The notes under the pieces: model-generated | Databases searched by the model: none | What the model saw: the letters and a program-made list of their open reading frames with translations, nothing else | What the model was told of the DNA's origin: nothing | Part shown: positions 16,452 through 25,796 of the stretch, in pieces | Numbering within the stretch: the stretch's first letter is position 1 | How the letters are laid out: each line of letters begins with the position of its first letter | Made by a program: the position numbers and the translations under genes | Assembly (NCBI GenBank): GCA_902554135.1 | Contig: CACDNJ010000004.1 | Location: forward strand, 1-30,553 | Source of the DNA: an uncultured Pelagibacteraceae bacterium | GTDB lineage: Bacteria; Pseudomonadota; Alphaproteobacteria; Pelagibacterales; Pelagibacteraceae | Length of the DNA: 30,553 nt | Direction of reading: 5' to 3'

Positions 16452-16858
16452 ACTTTTCTACTTTGGTAGAGTTTTTCAAAATCAACTTCTTTTTCCAAAT
16501 TAACATTTTTAAACCCAGATTTTTCAAATAAATAAAATAATGTACTTCTAATTTCAGGATAAACTGTTTTTGGAACTTCAATAAGAATAATTTTTTCTAA
16601 ATCTTCCTTTTCAAGTTTTTTTTCAAAATTTACAAGAGAAGAAAAACAAATTGAGATTGGGGAAAACTTTTTATCTTTTTTTGATAAAAGATACAAAGTT
16701 GTATCAACTTCAATTACATTATCATTTATTTTTTGACTTTTTATATCAAAATTAACTGCAAAATCTTTTATATTTTTTTCTAAAAGAAAATAAGATTTGG
16801 CTCCTGGAATTTCAAATGATAAATCTTTTATATATTTTGTAACAATTTTATATGTCAT
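16448..16858 (-). CDS. secB: Protein-export chaperone SecB
   Basis: Cytoplasmic tetrameric chaperone that holds preproteins unfolded and delivers them to SecA. The 136-residue protein diverges from model SecB but keeps the key segments: YIKDLSFEIPGA at the N terminus, the beta strands ending in VDTTLYLLSKKDKK, an ILIEVPKTVYPEIRSTLFYLFEKSGF segment matching the family's ...P..R......GGFP region, and VDFEKLYQSR at the C terminus. Context supports the call: dnaQ, secB, fxsA and Tim44-like genes form a conserved alphaproteobacterial neighbourhood. It overlaps fxsA by 11 bases and is probably co-transcribed with it. Confidence 0.9.
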   Translation of the reverse strand: MTYKIVTKYIKDLSFEIPGAKSYFLLEKNIKDFAVNFDIKSQKINDNVIEVDTTLYLLSKKDKKFSPISICFSSLVNFEKKLEKEDLEKIILIEVPKTVYPEIRSTLFYLFEKSGFKNVNLEKEVDFEKLYQSRKV

Positions 16859-17270
16859 CTTTATTATTTTTTTTTTCTACTATTTCACCCTCAATATAAT
16901 TTTCTGATTTTGTTTTTACAGTATTTTGTTTTTTAATAAAGGATTTTACTATTATTTTTCGTGTCCAAGGCATAAGCAATAAAAATCCAATAGTATCTGT
17001 AACGAACCCAGGAAGTATTAACAAGCAAGCCGCTAAAGCTATAGATGCTCCAGAAATAATTTCAAATAACGGAATTTCGTTTTTATATAAACTGTATATT
17101 CCAGATCTTAATGTACTTAATCCCTGCACCTTAGCAAAATAGACACCTATAATTGCAGTCAAAAAAATTAAAAAAATGGTGTATAACGCACCAATATTCT
17201 CACCAATTTTGATCATTACAAATATTTCCAATGCAGGAATACCAATTAAAAATAATAATATTGTGTTCAT
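16848..17270 (-). CDS. fxsA: FxsA family membrane protein
   Basis: A 140-residue membrane protein of the FxsA family (named for suppression of phage T7 F-exclusion; the molecular role is unclear). The pattern is typical: IPALEIFVMIKIGENIGALYTIFLI in the first helices, AIIGVYFAKVQGLSTL, a loop, then GASIALAACLLILPGFVTDTIGFLLLMPWTR (the conserved LPGF.TD..G..LL.P stretch) and a basic cytoplasmic tail. It is divergent from the Tim44-like gene, with 44 bases between the two start codons, so regulatory sites for both must lie in that gap. Confidence 0.92.
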   Translation of the reverse strand: MNTILLFLIGIPALEIFVMIKIGENIGALYTIFLIFLTAIIGVYFAKVQGLSTLRSGIYSLYKNEIPLFEIISGASIALAACLLILPGFVTDTIGFLLLMPWTRKIIVKSFIKKQNTVKTKSENYIEGEIVEKKNNKDDI

Positions 17271-17314
17271 TTGCCGGTTTTCAAATTATATTAATAATGT
17301 ATATTTATCAAATA

Positions 17315-17920
17315 ATGAGTAATAGTTTTGGATACCTAGACATTATACTTCTTGCAATGATTGCTGGTTTTATAATCTTGAGATTAAGAAATATCCTTGG
17401 AAGAAAAACTGGCCATGAGGATAAGGTCTATAGTGGTTTTTCTGATAAGAAGTTTGATGAGTTTAAAGAAAAAATAAAATCTCAAACAAAAAAAACACAA
17501 ACCGAATTTGATGTTGAGCAAAAAAAACAATTTCTTAAGGGAGCAGAAATAGCTTACGAGACTATTATTAATTCTTTTGCCAAAGGTGATAAAAAAAGCT
17601 TAAAAGATTTGTTGACGAAAGAAATGAGAGAAAATTTCGAGTCTGCTATAGAGGAAAGAAATTCAAAGAATATTAAATCAGAATTAACATTTATCGGAAT
17701 TAAATCTTCAGTTATTGAAAAATTTGAAAAAACTGCAACTGCTCTTTTTTTTACGGTTAAATTTGTTAGCGAAATAATATCTGTTAAAAAAGATAAAGAT
17801 AACAAAGTTATCGAAGGCGATCCAAACAAAATAAAAACTGTTATTGATCGTTGGAAATTTACTCGTAAAACTTCAAGCATGAATCCCAACTGGTATCTCA
17901 CAGAAATCAAAAATAGTTGA
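17315..17920 (+). CDS. Tim44-like domain protein
   Basis: A 201-residue protein when started at the ATG at 17315. It begins with one membrane helix (SFGYLDIILLAMIAGFIILRLRNILGRKTGHEDK), the typical start of alphaproteobacterial Tim44-like proteins, followed by a charged linker and a Tim44-like domain of about 130 residues (FLKGAEIAYETIINSFAKGDKKSLKDLLTKEM to the end). The mitochondrial homologue tethers Hsp70 to the inner-membrane translocase; the bacterial role is uncertain but membrane-associated. The frame is open upstream to an ATG at 17231, but that extension overlaps fxsA and precedes the natural N terminus, so it is not used. Confidence 0.9.
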   Translation: MSNSFGYLDIILLAMIAGFIILRLRNILGRKTGHEDKVYSGFSDKKFDEFKEKIKSQTKKTQTEFDVEQKKQFLKGAEIAYETIINSFAKGDKKSLKDLLTKEMRENFESAIEERNSKNIKSELTFIGIKSSVIEKFEKTATALFFTVKFVSEIISVKKDKDNKVIEGDPNKIKTVIDRWKFTRKTSSMNPNWYLTEIKNS

Positions 17921-18336
17921 GTAATAAAAAAAAAGTATCAGGAAAAGACAAGAAGGATTGGGAAGATTTTCTAAAAGATCCATCAAATATTTCTGATAAA
18001 GAAAAGGGTTTAACAGAAAAAATCCATCCATCTCGCTATAAGTTTGACCTACATGGTTATTCTATCGAAGATGCAAATAAAAAAGTTAAGGAAATTATAG
18101 AAGATTGTTATTCGAAAGGTTTTTCAGAAATTTTAATTATAACAGGCAAAGGATACCATTCGAAAGTCGATGAAAACGTCTATGTTTCAAAGAATTACAG
18201 TATTTTAAAAGGCGCTGTACCTGATTTTATAAAAAATAATTCAGATTTAATGTCAAAAATTATTAAAATTCAAGAAGCGGAAAAAAAAATGGGAGGCAAG
18301 GGGGCTCTTTTAATAAAATTAAAGAATAAATTTTGA
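17917..18336 (+). CDS. Smr domain protein
   Basis: A 139-residue protein with an Smr (small MutS-related) domain. The domain begins at about residue 41 with [14 protein letters not shown] (the DLHG motif), continues with [12 protein letters not shown], which corresponds to the conserved hairpin motif, and ends with [11 protein letters not shown]. Smr domains can be DNA or RNA endonucleases; the in vivo role here is unknown. The first 35 residues are lysine-rich and probably flexible. The start codon is TTG, overlapping the Tim44-like stop as TTGA, the rarer equivalent of the ATGA couplings seen elsewhere in the window. The 3' end overlaps the convergent hslU by 18 bases. Confidence 0.88.
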   Translation: MSNKKKVSGKDKKDWEDFLKDPSNISDKEKGLTEKIHPSRYKFDLHGYSIEDANKKVKEIIEDCYSKGFSEILIITGKGYHSKVDENVYVSKNYSILKGAVPDFIKNNSDLMSKIIKIQEAEKKMGGKGALLIKLKNKF

Positions 18337-19689
18337 TAAATCTGTATCTTTTACTAAATCGCCTAAATTTTTCTTAACATAATTTTTGTCAATTTTTATT
18401 TTTTGTCCCGCTTTATCTGAAGCAGTAAAACTTACTTCATCTAAAACTTTTTCTATAATGGTATGTAGTCTTCTAGCTCCGATATTCTCTACCGTAGAGT
18501 TTATCTCAGTAGAAAGTTTCGCTAGCATATCAATACCGTCATCAGAAAAATCTAAATCGACGTCCTCAGTTTTAAGCAATGCTTTGTATTGTTTTATTAA
18601 GCTATTGTCGGGTTCTTTAAGTATTCTTTTAAAGTCTTCCTCGGTAAGTGCACTTAATTCTACCCTGATAGGCAAACGTCCCTGCAATTCAGGAAGTAAA
18701 TCTGATGGCTTTGCTAATTGGAAAGCCCCCGAGGCAATGAATAAAATATGATCTGTTTTTACAGGACCATATTTTGTATTTACAGTTGTTCCTTCTATTA
18801 ATGGAAGTAAATCTCTCTGGACTCCTTCTCTAGAGACATCCCCACCAACTCTATCACCTCTTGCTGAAACTTTATCTATTTCATCTAAAAATACTATTCC
18901 ATTATTTTCTGTGGAATCTTTTGCTTCTTTAATAATTTTGTCCTGCTCAATCATTTTATCCGACTCTTGGGCTATTAAAATTTCGTGAGATTCTTTAACA
19001 GTCATTTTCTTTTTCTTACCTTTAGGACCTGCAGATTTTCCTAATATTTCACCAATATTAACCATGCCAATATTTGCTCCCGGCATTCCCGGTATTTCAA
19101 AGCTAGGCATTCCAGACGAAGCTTCATTAACTTCAATTTCAATTTCATTTTTATCTAAATCTCCCGAACGTAATCTTTTTCTAAAACTTTCTCTTGTTGC
19201 TAAACTTGCTTTTTTTCCTACAAGAGCATCTAAAACTTTTTCTTCAGCAGCCAATTGAGCTTTTGCATAAACCTCTTTTCTCTTTTTCTCTTTTTCCATG
19301 GCAATTGCAATTTCAATTAGGTCTCTTATAATTTGTTCTACATCTCTTCCAACATAACCAACCTCAGTAAATCTTGTTGCTTCTACCTTTATGAATGGCG
19401 CTTGTGCTAATTTTGATAGTCTTCTGGAAATTTCAGTTTTTCCAACTCCAGTAGGTCCAATCATTAATATGTTTTTTGGCAAAACCTCATCTTTCATGTC
19501 ATCTGAAAGCGCCTGTCTTCTCCATCTATTTCTTAGAGCAACAGCAACAGCTCTTTTAGCTTGATGCTGTCCGATAACATATCTATCTAATTCTGAAACT
19601 ATTTCTCTGGGGGACAAAGCACTAACTTTAGAGCTACTTTTTTTTGTAGTATCTTTGACAATTTTAAGATTTGGAAATTTTTGAACCAT
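18319..19689 (-). CDS. hslU: HslUV protease ATPase subunit (ClpY)
   Basis: AAA+ unfoldase that feeds substrates to the HslV peptidase. The 456-residue protein contains [33 protein letters not shown], Walker A GPTGVGKT (78-85), the pore-loop motif [16 protein letters not shown], the inserted I domain (about 110-250), Walker [13 protein letters not shown], the [12 protein letters not shown] arginine/sensor region and the [15 protein letters not shown] sensor 2 segment. The C terminus ends in LSKFIL, in line with the conserved hydrophobic tail that activates HslV. An N-terminal extension of about 20 residues compared with E. coli HslU is present, and no later Met fits better. It starts 4 bases after the hslV stop. 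Confidence 0.98.
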   Translation of the reverse strand: MVQKFPNLKIVKDTTKKSSSKVSALSPREIVSELDRYVIGQHQAKRAVAVALRNRWRRQALSDDMKDEVLPKNILMIGPTGVGKTEISRRLSKLAQAPFIKVEATRFTEVGYVGRDVEQIIRDLIEIAIAMEKEKKRKEVYAKAQLAAEEKVLDALVGKKASLATRESFRKRLRSGDLDKNEIEIEVNEASSGMPSFEIPGMPGANIGMVNIGEILGKSAGPKGKKKKMTVKESHEILIAQESDKMIEQDKIIKEAKDSTENNGIVFLDEIDKVSARGDRVGGDVSREGVQRDLLPLIEGTTVNTKYGPVKTDHILFIASGAFQLAKPSDLLPELQGRLPIRVELSALTEEDFKRILKEPDNSLIKQYKALLKTEDVDLDFSDDGIDMLAKLSTEINSTVENIGARRLHTIIEKVLDEVSFTASDKAGQKIKIDKNYVKKNLGDLVKDTDLSKFIL

Positions 19690-19693
19690 CTAT

Positions 19694-20233
19694 TTAAACT
19701 TTTTCCATTGTAACATTGTTATTTGTAAATACGCAGATTTGAGAAGCAACCTCTAAAGATTTTTTTGCAATTTCTTCTGCAGACATATTTGTATTTATTA
19801 AAACTTTAGCTGCAGCAAGTGCATAATTCCCACCAGAGCCTATACCAATTATACCGTCCTCAGGCTCCAACACATCTCCAGTTCCAGAAATAATAAAACT
19901 TTTTTCTTTATCTGCAACGGCCATTAAAGCTTCTAGTCTTCTAAGATATTTATCTGTTCGCCAATCTTTGGCTAGTTCTACAGCTGCTCTTGTTAAATTT
20001 CCTGCATGTTTTTCTAATTTGGCCTCTAATCTTTCAAAAAGAGTCAAAGCATCTGCTGTTGATCCAGCAAAGCCAGCAATCACATTTCTTTTCTCAATCT
20101 TTCTAACTTTTTTGGCTTTGCTTTTAAGGACTGTATTACCAAAGCTTACTTGTCCGTCGCCTGCAACAATAGTATCTTTTCCCTTTCTTATCAGGACAAT
20201 TGTTGTTCCATGCCAATTTTGGTTTGTATTCAT
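19694..20233 (-). CDS. hslV: HslUV protease peptidase subunit (ClpQ)
   Basis: Proteasome-like threonine peptidase. Starting at the ATG at 20233 gives 179 residues, a normal length. A short propeptide (MNTNQNWHG) precedes the mature N terminus TTIVLIRKG, where the first Thr is the nucleophile after processing. Family features follow: [49 protein letters not shown] and [13 protein letters not shown]. The frame stays open to 20293, but the extra 20 residues have no family counterpart and would cover the likely hisB promoter, so the shorter start is preferred. Probably co-transcribed with hslU. Confidence 0.96.
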   Translation of the reverse strand: MNTNQNWHGTTIVLIRKGKDTIVAGDGQVSFGNTVLKSKAKKVRKIEKRNVIAGFAGSTADALTLFERLEAKLEKHAGNLTRAAVELAKDWRTDKYLRRLEALMAVADKEKSFIISGTGDVLEPEDGIIGIGSGGNYALAAAKVLINTNMSAEEIAKKSLEVASQICVFTNNNVTMEKV

Positions 20234-20286
20234 ATATATTCTATGTGGAGATTTAATTTGAATCTTCAAGGTCTCGGTCTCATTTA

Positions 20287-20315
20287 TTGCCAAATAGTAG
20301 ATTTAACTATATATC
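20287..20315 (+). promoter_or_regulatory. Possible promoter of the his genes
   Basis: TTGCCA (20287-20292) and TATATC (20310-20315) are 17 bases apart, and the hisB ATG lies 21 bases further on. The match is moderate in an AT-rich background. No attenuator-like histidine-rich leader peptide is visible. Confidence 0.4.
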
Positions 20316-20336
20316 TTTAAATAAATTTCATAATTT

Positions 20337-20927
20337 ATGAGCAGAAAAGCCAAGATTTTAAGAAAAACCAAGGAGACCAATATTTCCGTTGAAGTGAATT
20401 TAGACGGAAAGGGCAAATATAAGATCAAGACCAAAATAGGTTTTTTGGATCATATGTTAGAGCAACTTTCAAAGCATTCATTGATAGACATGAAGATTAG
20501 TGCAAAAGGAGATACGCATATAGACTTACACCACACTACCGAGGACACAGGAATTGCCATAGGTGAGGCTATAAAAAAAGCTGCAGGAAATCTCAAAGGA
20601 ATCAAGAGATATGCTACTACCCACATTCCAATGGACGAAACATTAACTCGTGTTTCTTTGGATATATCAAACAGACCATACTTAATATGGAATGTAGATC
20701 TTAAAGTTGAAAAACTTGGTGAAATGGATACCGAACTTTTTAAAGAATGGTTTCAAGCCTTTTCACAGTCCGCAGGTATTACTTTACATGTAGAAAATAT
20801 TTATGGAGATAACAGTCACCACAAAATTGAATCTTGTTTTAAAGCTCTTGCAAGATCTCTAAAAAAAGCTTTTGAAATTGACAAAAGAATAAAGACATCG
20901 ATTCCATCTACAAAAGGAAAAATTTAA
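20337..20927 (+). CDS. hisB: Imidazoleglycerol-phosphate dehydratase
   Basis: Dehydrates imidazole glycerol phosphate in histidine synthesis. The 196-residue protein is the monofunctional form, without the phosphatase domain found in E. coli HisB. It carries the duplicated metal-binding motifs [49 protein letters not shown], and the conserved end KTSIPSTKG. It begins the rightward his cluster and is divergent from hslV, an alphaproteobacterial arrangement. The next gene is hisA after only 22 bases, where hisH would be expected. Confidence 0.97.
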   Translation: MSRKAKILRKTKETNISVEVNLDGKGKYKIKTKIGFLDHMLEQLSKHSLIDMKISAKGDTHIDLHHTTEDTGIAIGEAIKKAAGNLKGIKRYATTHIPMDETLTRVSLDISNRPYLIWNVDLKVEKLGEMDTELFKEWFQAFSQSAGITLHVENIYGDNSHHKIESCFKALARSLKKAFEIDKRIKTSIPSTKGKI

Positions 20928-20949
20928 TACCAAATGTTAGCGACGGTTA

Positions 20950-21663
20950 ATGAAAATATTTCCATCTATTGACTTGAAAAATGGAAAATGTGTGAGGCTC
21001 ACCAAAGGAGAGTTTAAGAGCCAAAAAATATATAACGAAAATCCAATTGATCAAGCGGAAATTTTTAATCAAGCTGGATTTAAATATTTACATATAGTTG
21101 ATCTAGATGGAGCCCTAGAAGGAAACTTAGCTCATTTTACTATAATTAAAGAGATAGCTAAGAAATTTAATTTCAAAATAGAAGTTGGTGGAGGAATAAG
21201 AAACGAACGGAGTATTTCAAAATTAATAGATATAGGCACGGACAAGATAATATTAGGAACGGCTGCAGTAAAAAATAAAAATTTTTTGGAGTCGAGTTGT
21301 AAAAAATATCCCAAAAATATTGCTCTAGCTCTGGATGTAAGAAATAATAATATTGCCACTTCTGGATGGAAGGATCAATCAAAAATAAATGTTATTGATT
21401 TTTTAAATTCAGTCAAAAATTTTGGAATATCCAGATTGATTTATACTGATATTGATAAAGATGGAACCAATACAGGGCCGAATTTAAAAGATAGTTATAT
21501 GATATCTGAAAAGTTTAATATACCTTTAGTAATTTCAGGAGGCATTAGTTCTATTAATGATATTAATCAAATTATAAATGATAATAAAAAAATCGAGGGG
21601 ATCATTGTAGGTAAAGCAATATATGAGAATAGAATAAATTTAGGGGAACTTAGTAAAATTTAA
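20950..21663 (+). CDS. hisA: ProFAR isomerase (HisA)
   Basis: Opens the ribose ring of ProFAR to give PRFAR, the substrate of HisF. The 237-residue TIM barrel starts with [20 protein letters not shown] (D8 is the catalytic Asp), followed by [23 protein letters not shown] and ILGTAAVKN for the first phosphate site, the second catalytic Asp in [13 protein letters not shown], and LVISGGI plus [10 protein letters not shown] near the end. The start is complete with a typical N terminus. It lies 2 bases before hisF. Confidence 0.96.
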   Translation: MKIFPSIDLKNGKCVRLTKGEFKSQKIYNENPIDQAEIFNQAGFKYLHIVDLDGALEGNLAHFTIIKEIAKKFNFKIEVGGGIRNERSISKLIDIGTDKIILGTAAVKNKNFLESSCKKYPKNIALALDVRNNNIATSGWKDQSKINVIDFLNSVKNFGISRLIYTDIDKDGTNTGPNLKDSYMISEKFNIPLVISGGISSINDINQIINDNKKIEGIIVGKAIYENRINLGELSKI

Positions 21664-21665
21664 TA

Positions 21666-22424
21666 ATGTTAAAAAATAGAATAATACCTTGTTTAGATGT
21701 AAAAAATGGAAGAGTGGTAAAGGGTATAAATTTTATAGATCTTAAAGATGCAGGTGATCCTGTCGAACAAGCAGCATTTTATGATAAGAGTGGGGCAGAT
21801 GAAATATGTTTTCTTGATATAACAGCAAGTAACGAAAACAGAAATACGATTGTAGACGTAGTTAAAAAAACCGCAGAACAATGTTTCGTTCCTCTTACTG
21901 TGGGTGGTGGAATTAAAACAACAGATAATATAAGCAATTTGCTATCAGCAGGAGCAGATAAAATTTCAATTAACACTGCAGCTGTTAAAGATATTAATTT
22001 TGTAAAAGAGGCATCAAAAAAATTCGGAACACAATGTATTGTTGTTGCTGTTGATGCCAAAAAAGTTTCAAATGGTAAATGGGAAATATTTACTCACGGC
22101 GGAAGGGAAAAAACAGGTATTGATGCAATTGAATTTTCAAAAAAAGCAGAAGCCAATGGTGCAGGAGAAATTCTTTTAACTTCTATGGATAAAGACGGAA
22201 CAAAAAACGGTTACGATTTGGATTTACTTAGTATAATAACTAGGTCAGTTAGAATTCCAGTCATAGCTTCTGGTGGAGCAGGCAATTTAGGTCATTTATA
22301 TGAAGCTATAAAAACTGGAGGAGCCAGTGCAGTTCTGGCTGCATCCATATTTCACTATGGTGAATTTACAATCAAAGAGGCAAAAGAATATTTAAAATCA
22401 AAAAATGTTTCGGTAAGATTATAA
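21666..22424 (+). CDS. hisF: Imidazole glycerol phosphate synthase, cyclase subunit
   Basis: Uses ammonia and PRFAR to make imidazole glycerol phosphate and AICAR, the latter feeding PurH, which is also in this window. The 252-residue barrel has [18 protein letters not shown] with catalytic D11, [33 protein letters not shown] with catalytic Asp near 130, [17 protein letters not shown] and [10 protein letters not shown]. All key residues appear normal. The usual glutaminase partner HisH is not encoded in the window. It is followed after 3 bases by hisE. Confidence 0.98.
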   Translation: MLKNRIIPCLDVKNGRVVKGINFIDLKDAGDPVEQAAFYDKSGADEICFLDITASNENRNTIVDVVKKTAEQCFVPLTVGGGIKTTDNISNLLSAGADKISINTAAVKDINFVKEASKKFGTQCIVVAVDAKKVSNGKWEIFTHGGREKTGIDAIEFSKKAEANGAGEILLTSMDKDGTKNGYDLDLLSIITRSVRIPVIASGGAGNLGHLYEAIKTGGASAVLAASIFHYGEFTIKEAKEYLKSKNVSVRL

Positions 22425-22427
22425 CAA

Positions 22428-22703
22428 ATGTTTAAAACTTTAGAAGAATTAATAACTGTTATACGTAAACGAAAAGTATCTTCGTCTAACGATTCCTATA
22501 CCAGTAAATTACTAAATGATAAAAAATTAAGCATCAATAAAGTCAAAGAAGAAATAGGAGAACTTATTGATGCCATCGAGAAAGATAGTAATAAAGTTCA
22601 TGAAGCAGCAGATGTTTTGTATCATTTGATGGTGCTTTTGGAATCAAACGGTATTAAAATTGAGGACGTAATGAAAGAATTAAAAAAAAGACAAAAGAAA
22701 TAA
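22428..22703 (+). CDS. hisE: Phosphoribosyl-ATP pyrophosphatase
   Basis: Hydrolyses phosphoribosyl-ATP to phosphoribosyl-AMP, the second step of histidine synthesis. The 91-residue protein is a stand-alone MazG-like helical enzyme. It shows SNDSYTSKLLNDKKLSINKVKEEIGELIDAI, with the conserved EE..E metal-binding pattern, and HEAADVLYHLMVLLESNGI with the E..D pattern. The partner HisI is separate and not in the window. hisE as the last his gene here is typical of Alphaproteobacteria. Confidence 0.95.
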   Translation: MFKTLEELITVIRKRKVSSSNDSYTSKLLNDKKLSINKVKEEIGELIDAIEKDSNKVHEAADVLYHLMVLLESNGIKIEDVMKELKKRQKK

Positions 22704-22712
22704 AATAACAAA

Positions 22713-23075
22713 ATGTCATACGATAAAAACAATATTTTTGCTAAAATTCTAAGAGGAGAGATACCTTGTAAGAAGATTTACGAAAATGACTTTGTTCTTT
22801 CTTTTCATGATATTAGTCCTCAAAAAAAAATACATGCTTTGGTAATACCCAAAGGGGAATATATAGATTTGGATGACTTCCTTAAAAAGGCTAAAGAAAA
22901 AGAAATTACAGAGTTTTTTAAAGCCATATCTCATGTTGCTAAAATTCTAAAAATCTCAAATATCGAAGGGGGTTACAGAACGTTGAGTAATATATCAACT
23001 AATGGCGGACAAGAAGTGCCACATTTACATTTTCATATTTTTGGTGGAGAAAAAATCGGAAAAATGGTTTCCTAA
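22713..23075 (+). CDS. hinT: HIT family hydrolase (HinT-like)
   Basis: A 120-residue histidine-triad protein; the HinT branch hydrolyses purine nucleoside phosphoramidates and adenylated lysine. The N terminus NNIFAKILRGEIPCKKIYENDFVLSFHDI is diagnostic, HALVIPKGEY follows, and the triad HLHFH (104-108) lies in VPHLHFHIFGG near the C terminus. It follows hisE by 9 bases on the same strand and ends 11 bases before the convergent lolA stop. A HIT gene after hisE is usual in this group. Confidence 0.95.
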   Translation: MSYDKNNIFAKILRGEIPCKKIYENDFVLSFHDISPQKKIHALVIPKGEYIDLDDFLKKAKEKEITEFFKAISHVAKILKISNIEGGYRTLSNISTNGGQEVPHLHFHIFGGEKIGKMVS

Positions 23076-23086
23076 GATAAAAAAGT

Positions 23087-23659
23087 TTATTGATTTCCTT
23101 CTGGTATAGAAAAGAAAGTTTTTTTAATTTCTATGTTTTTTGACTGATTACTCATTTCAAAAACAGTTATGTTGTTATTAATATCAATTAACTTCCATCC
23201 AACTAAATCATAGTTTTTGTTATTAAAATAAAATATTATTTGACCTTTATTTTCATCCAAGTATTCAATTTCAGAAAAACCATCATTTATTTGCATTTTT
23301 CCTTTCATAATTACTTCAGAAAATTTTTCTCTATTTAAAATCTGAATAAAATAAGATTTTGATAGGGGATAACGATAAATTTTATTGTATCTCTTATGAT
23401 AAATAACCAAAATTCTCTTATTTATAATTAGTTCTTTTTGATTTTTGTCTTCATATAAACATTTCAAAAAATGAGGTCTTTTTAAGTAACAGATTCCTAT
23501 TTCTTTTTTATCAAAAGCTTTTTGAGCAAAATCAAATTTTAATGTTTCCACACTGTTTAGATTTTTTACTATTTCTATTTTGTTATTTGCTTGTGAATTA
23601 GAATAGCTCAGAAAGAAGAATAAAATATTCAGAATTAGTATGAATTTTTTTTTAAGCAA
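23087..23659 (-). CDS. lolA: Outer-membrane lipoprotein carrier LolA-like protein
   Basis: A 190-residue protein with an N-terminal signal peptide (basic MLKKK, hydrophobic FILILNILFFFLSY, then SNSQA as likely cleavage region). The remainder is a beta-rich sequence matching LolA in layout: VETLKFDFAQKA near the mature N terminus, FLKCLYEDKNQKELIINKRILVIYHKRYN, and VGWKLIDINNNITVFEMSN. LolA carries lipoproteins from LolCDE to the outer membrane across the periplasm. Sequence conservation is low, so the call leans on layout and position: lolA directly downstream of ftsK (3-base gap) is standard in Alphaproteobacteria. Confidence 0.85.
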   Translation of the reverse strand: MLKKKFILILNILFFFLSYSNSQANNKIEIVKNLNSVETLKFDFAQKAFDKKEIGICYLKRPHFLKCLYEDKNQKELIINKRILVIYHKRYNKIYRYPLSKSYFIQILNREKFSEVIMKGKMQINDGFSEIEYLDENKGQIIFYFNNKNYDLVGWKLIDINNNITVFEMSNQSKNIEIKKTFFSIPEGNQ

Positions 23660-23662
23660 AAA

Positions 23663-25735
23663 TTATAAAACCTCTCGTTTGCCAACGTGATTTGCTTTAC
23701 TTACTATTCCATTGTCTTCCATTTGATCAATTATTCTTGCAGCTCGGTTATAACCTATCTGAAGTTTTCTTTGTAAAAAGCTCGTTGATGCCTTTTTTTC
23801 AGTCTTAACAATTTTAAGTGCCATTTCATATAATTCATCTTTCTCTTCATCAGATAAACTTTCTGTTTTTTCACCATTACGGCTTATAGTGATTTCTTCA
23901 ATATAATCAGGGTTTCCTTGAGATCTTAAAAAACTATTAACTTTTTCTATTTCGCCTTCAGATACATAGGGTCCATGTATTCGAAATATTTTATTTGCAG
24001 ATGACATGAACAACATATCTCCTTTACCCAAAAGTTGTTCAGCTCCCTGTTCTCCCAAAACTGTTTTACTGTCAATTTTTGAACTAACTTGAAAAGATAT
24101 TCTTGTTGGAAAATTAGCTTTAATAGTTCCAGTTATTACATCAACACTAGGTCTTTGAGTAGCCATAATGATGTGTATTCCTGCAGCTCTAGCCATGGCA
24201 GATAATTTTTGGACATAACCTTCTATTTCCTTTCCAGAAACCAGCATCAGGTCTGACATTTCATCAACCACTACTACTATGTAAGGCATTTTTAATTTAT
24301 GTTTTTCATTATATCCGTCGATATTTCTTACTCCTTCAGAACTCATTAGCCTGTATCTACTTTCCATTTCTCTTACGGTCCAACTTAATGCAGAAGTGGC
24401 TTTTTTTGCATCGGTGATAACTGAAGTTAATAAATTAGGTATACCTTCATAAGAGGATAGTTCTAACATTTTTGGATCAATCAAAATAAATTTACAAGTA
24501 TCCGGACCATGTTTGTAAAGCAAAGACATTATAATACTGTTTATACAAACAGATTTTCCAGAACCAGTTGTTCCAGCAACTAAAAGGTGTGGCATTGATG
24601 TAAGATCAACTGTTATTGGAATTCCAGATATACTTTTTCCAAGAGCAATTGGAAGTTTTGTATCTTTTTTATTAAAACTATCGGATGAAATAATTTCTGT
24701 AAGAAATACATCATCTCTTTTTGAATTTGGTATTTCTATTCCTACAGTATTTTTTCCAGGTATAACAGATACTCTTGCAGATACCGAACTAGTATGTCTT
24801 GCTATATCATCTGATAAACTAATAATTTTTGAAACTTTAACACCAGGTGCTGGTTCAAATTCATATAGACTTACGACAGGTCCGTTGCTAATTTTTTTTA
24901 TTTTTCCTTTAACACCAAAGTCCAACAATATTTTTTCAAGGAAATCTGAGCTAATATTTTTTTGTATAGATTTTTTTATAGCTAGATTTTTATTTTTTTC
25001 CAATAGAGACAGAGGAGGTAGTTTATATTTATTTGACTTATTGCTTTCAAAACTTTTGAAAGAAAAAGACTGCTGTTTTGTTTCGCTCAAATCTTGATTT
25101 TCTTGAGTTAATTCTTGAATTTCGTTTTTTAAATTTATTTCTTTTTCATCACTTTTACTAAAAATTTTCTTAAAGAAATAAGCAAGTAGTTTTTTTAAAT
25201 TTATTGATGATCCAAGAATAAAAAAACAAATAGCTATAAATAAAAAACCTAAACTAAAGAAATTATTTTCGATAATTGGAAAAAAATTATAAATAAAATT
25301 AAAGCTTTTTTCCCCCACAAACCCCGAGTTTCCATTATCAATCAACCAGAAAGAATTATTGTAACTTGAATAAATAAACAAACACCCAAAGAATATGTAT
25401 GTAACTATATAGAAGCATCTGCTCAGTATGTTGGGAATTTTTTTACTGATTATAAGATTTATACCCCATGAAAATATACTTATTCCTATTAAAAAAGATA
25501 TCAAACCAAAACTTTGTAAAAAGAGATCTGCTATTGCATTTGAATAATAATAAAAAATACTAGGAGCATCAGAATTATCTGCTTTATAAATTAAAGTTGA
25601 GTTTTCCGCTGAATAATTAACTAACGCGAAAATATACAAGAAAAAAAATGTTATCAAAATTAGTCCAAAAAACTCAATAAGACGTCTTTTGATAAAGTCA
25701 GCAATATTACCAAATAAACCACTATTTAATTGCAT
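23663..25735 (-). CDS. ftsK: DNA translocase FtsK/SpoIIIE
   Basis: Septum-located motor that pumps chromosome termini apart and activates XerCD. With the ATG at 25735 it has 690 residues; an in-frame GTG at 25747 would add four. The N-terminal 180 residues hold about four membrane helices, followed by a short charged linker. The motor has GVKVSKIISLSDDIARHTSS, Walker A GTTGSGKSV at about 386-394, IVVVVDEMSDLM as Walker B and RAAGIHIIMATQRPS. The last 65 residues are the winged-helix gamma domain (SFLQRKLQIGYNRAARIIDQMEDNGIV), which reads orienting sequences. The linker is much shorter than in E. coli FtsK. Divergent from the FAD hydroxylase gene. Confidence 0.97.
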   Translation of the reverse strand: MQLNSGLFGNIADFIKRRLIEFFGLILITFFFLYIFALVNYSAENSTLIYKADNSDAPSIFYYYSNAIADLFLQSFGLISFLIGISIFSWGINLIISKKIPNILSRCFYIVTYIFFGCLFIYSSYNNSFWLIDNGNSGFVGEKSFNFIYNFFPIIENNFFSLGFLFIAICFFILGSSINLKKLLAYFFKKIFSKSDEKEINLKNEIQELTQENQDLSETKQQSFSFKSFESNKSNKYKLPPLSLLEKNKNLAIKKSIQKNISSDFLEKILLDFGVKGKIKKISNGPVVSLYEFEPAPGVKVSKIISLSDDIARHTSSVSARVSVIPGKNTVGIEIPNSKRDDVFLTEIISSDSFNKKDTKLPIALGKSISGIPITVDLTSMPHLLVAGTTGSGKSVCINSIIMSLLYKHGPDTCKFILIDPKMLELSSYEGIPNLLTSVITDAKKATSALSWTVREMESRYRLMSSEGVRNIDGYNEKHKLKMPYIVVVVDEMSDLMLVSGKEIEGYVQKLSAMARAAGIHIIMATQRPSVDVITGTIKANFPTRISFQVSSKIDSKTVLGEQGAEQLLGKGDMLFMSSANKIFRIHGPYVSEGEIEKVNSFLRSQGNPDYIEEITISRNGEKTESLSDEEKDELYEMALKIVKTEKKASTSFLQRKLQIGYNRAARIIDQMEDNGIVSKANHVGKREVL

Positions 25736-25796
25736 TTTCCGAATCACCTAGTTTACTTTGTATCATTTATACAAAATTGATAAAGTTTATAAAAAT

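Noticed and set aside
17231..17314. N-terminal extension of the Tim44-like gene from the ATG at 17231
   Set aside because: It overlaps the divergent fxsA start region, and the family N terminus begins at the ATG at 17315.
20234..20293. Longer HslV starting at 20293
   Set aside because: The extra 20 residues lack family similarity, would overlap the likely hisB promoter, and put the catalytic Thr implausibly far from the start.
25758..25796. Longer FAD hydroxylase starting at 25758
   Set aside because: The FAD-binding strand should lie almost at the N terminus; the ATG at 25797 gives that.
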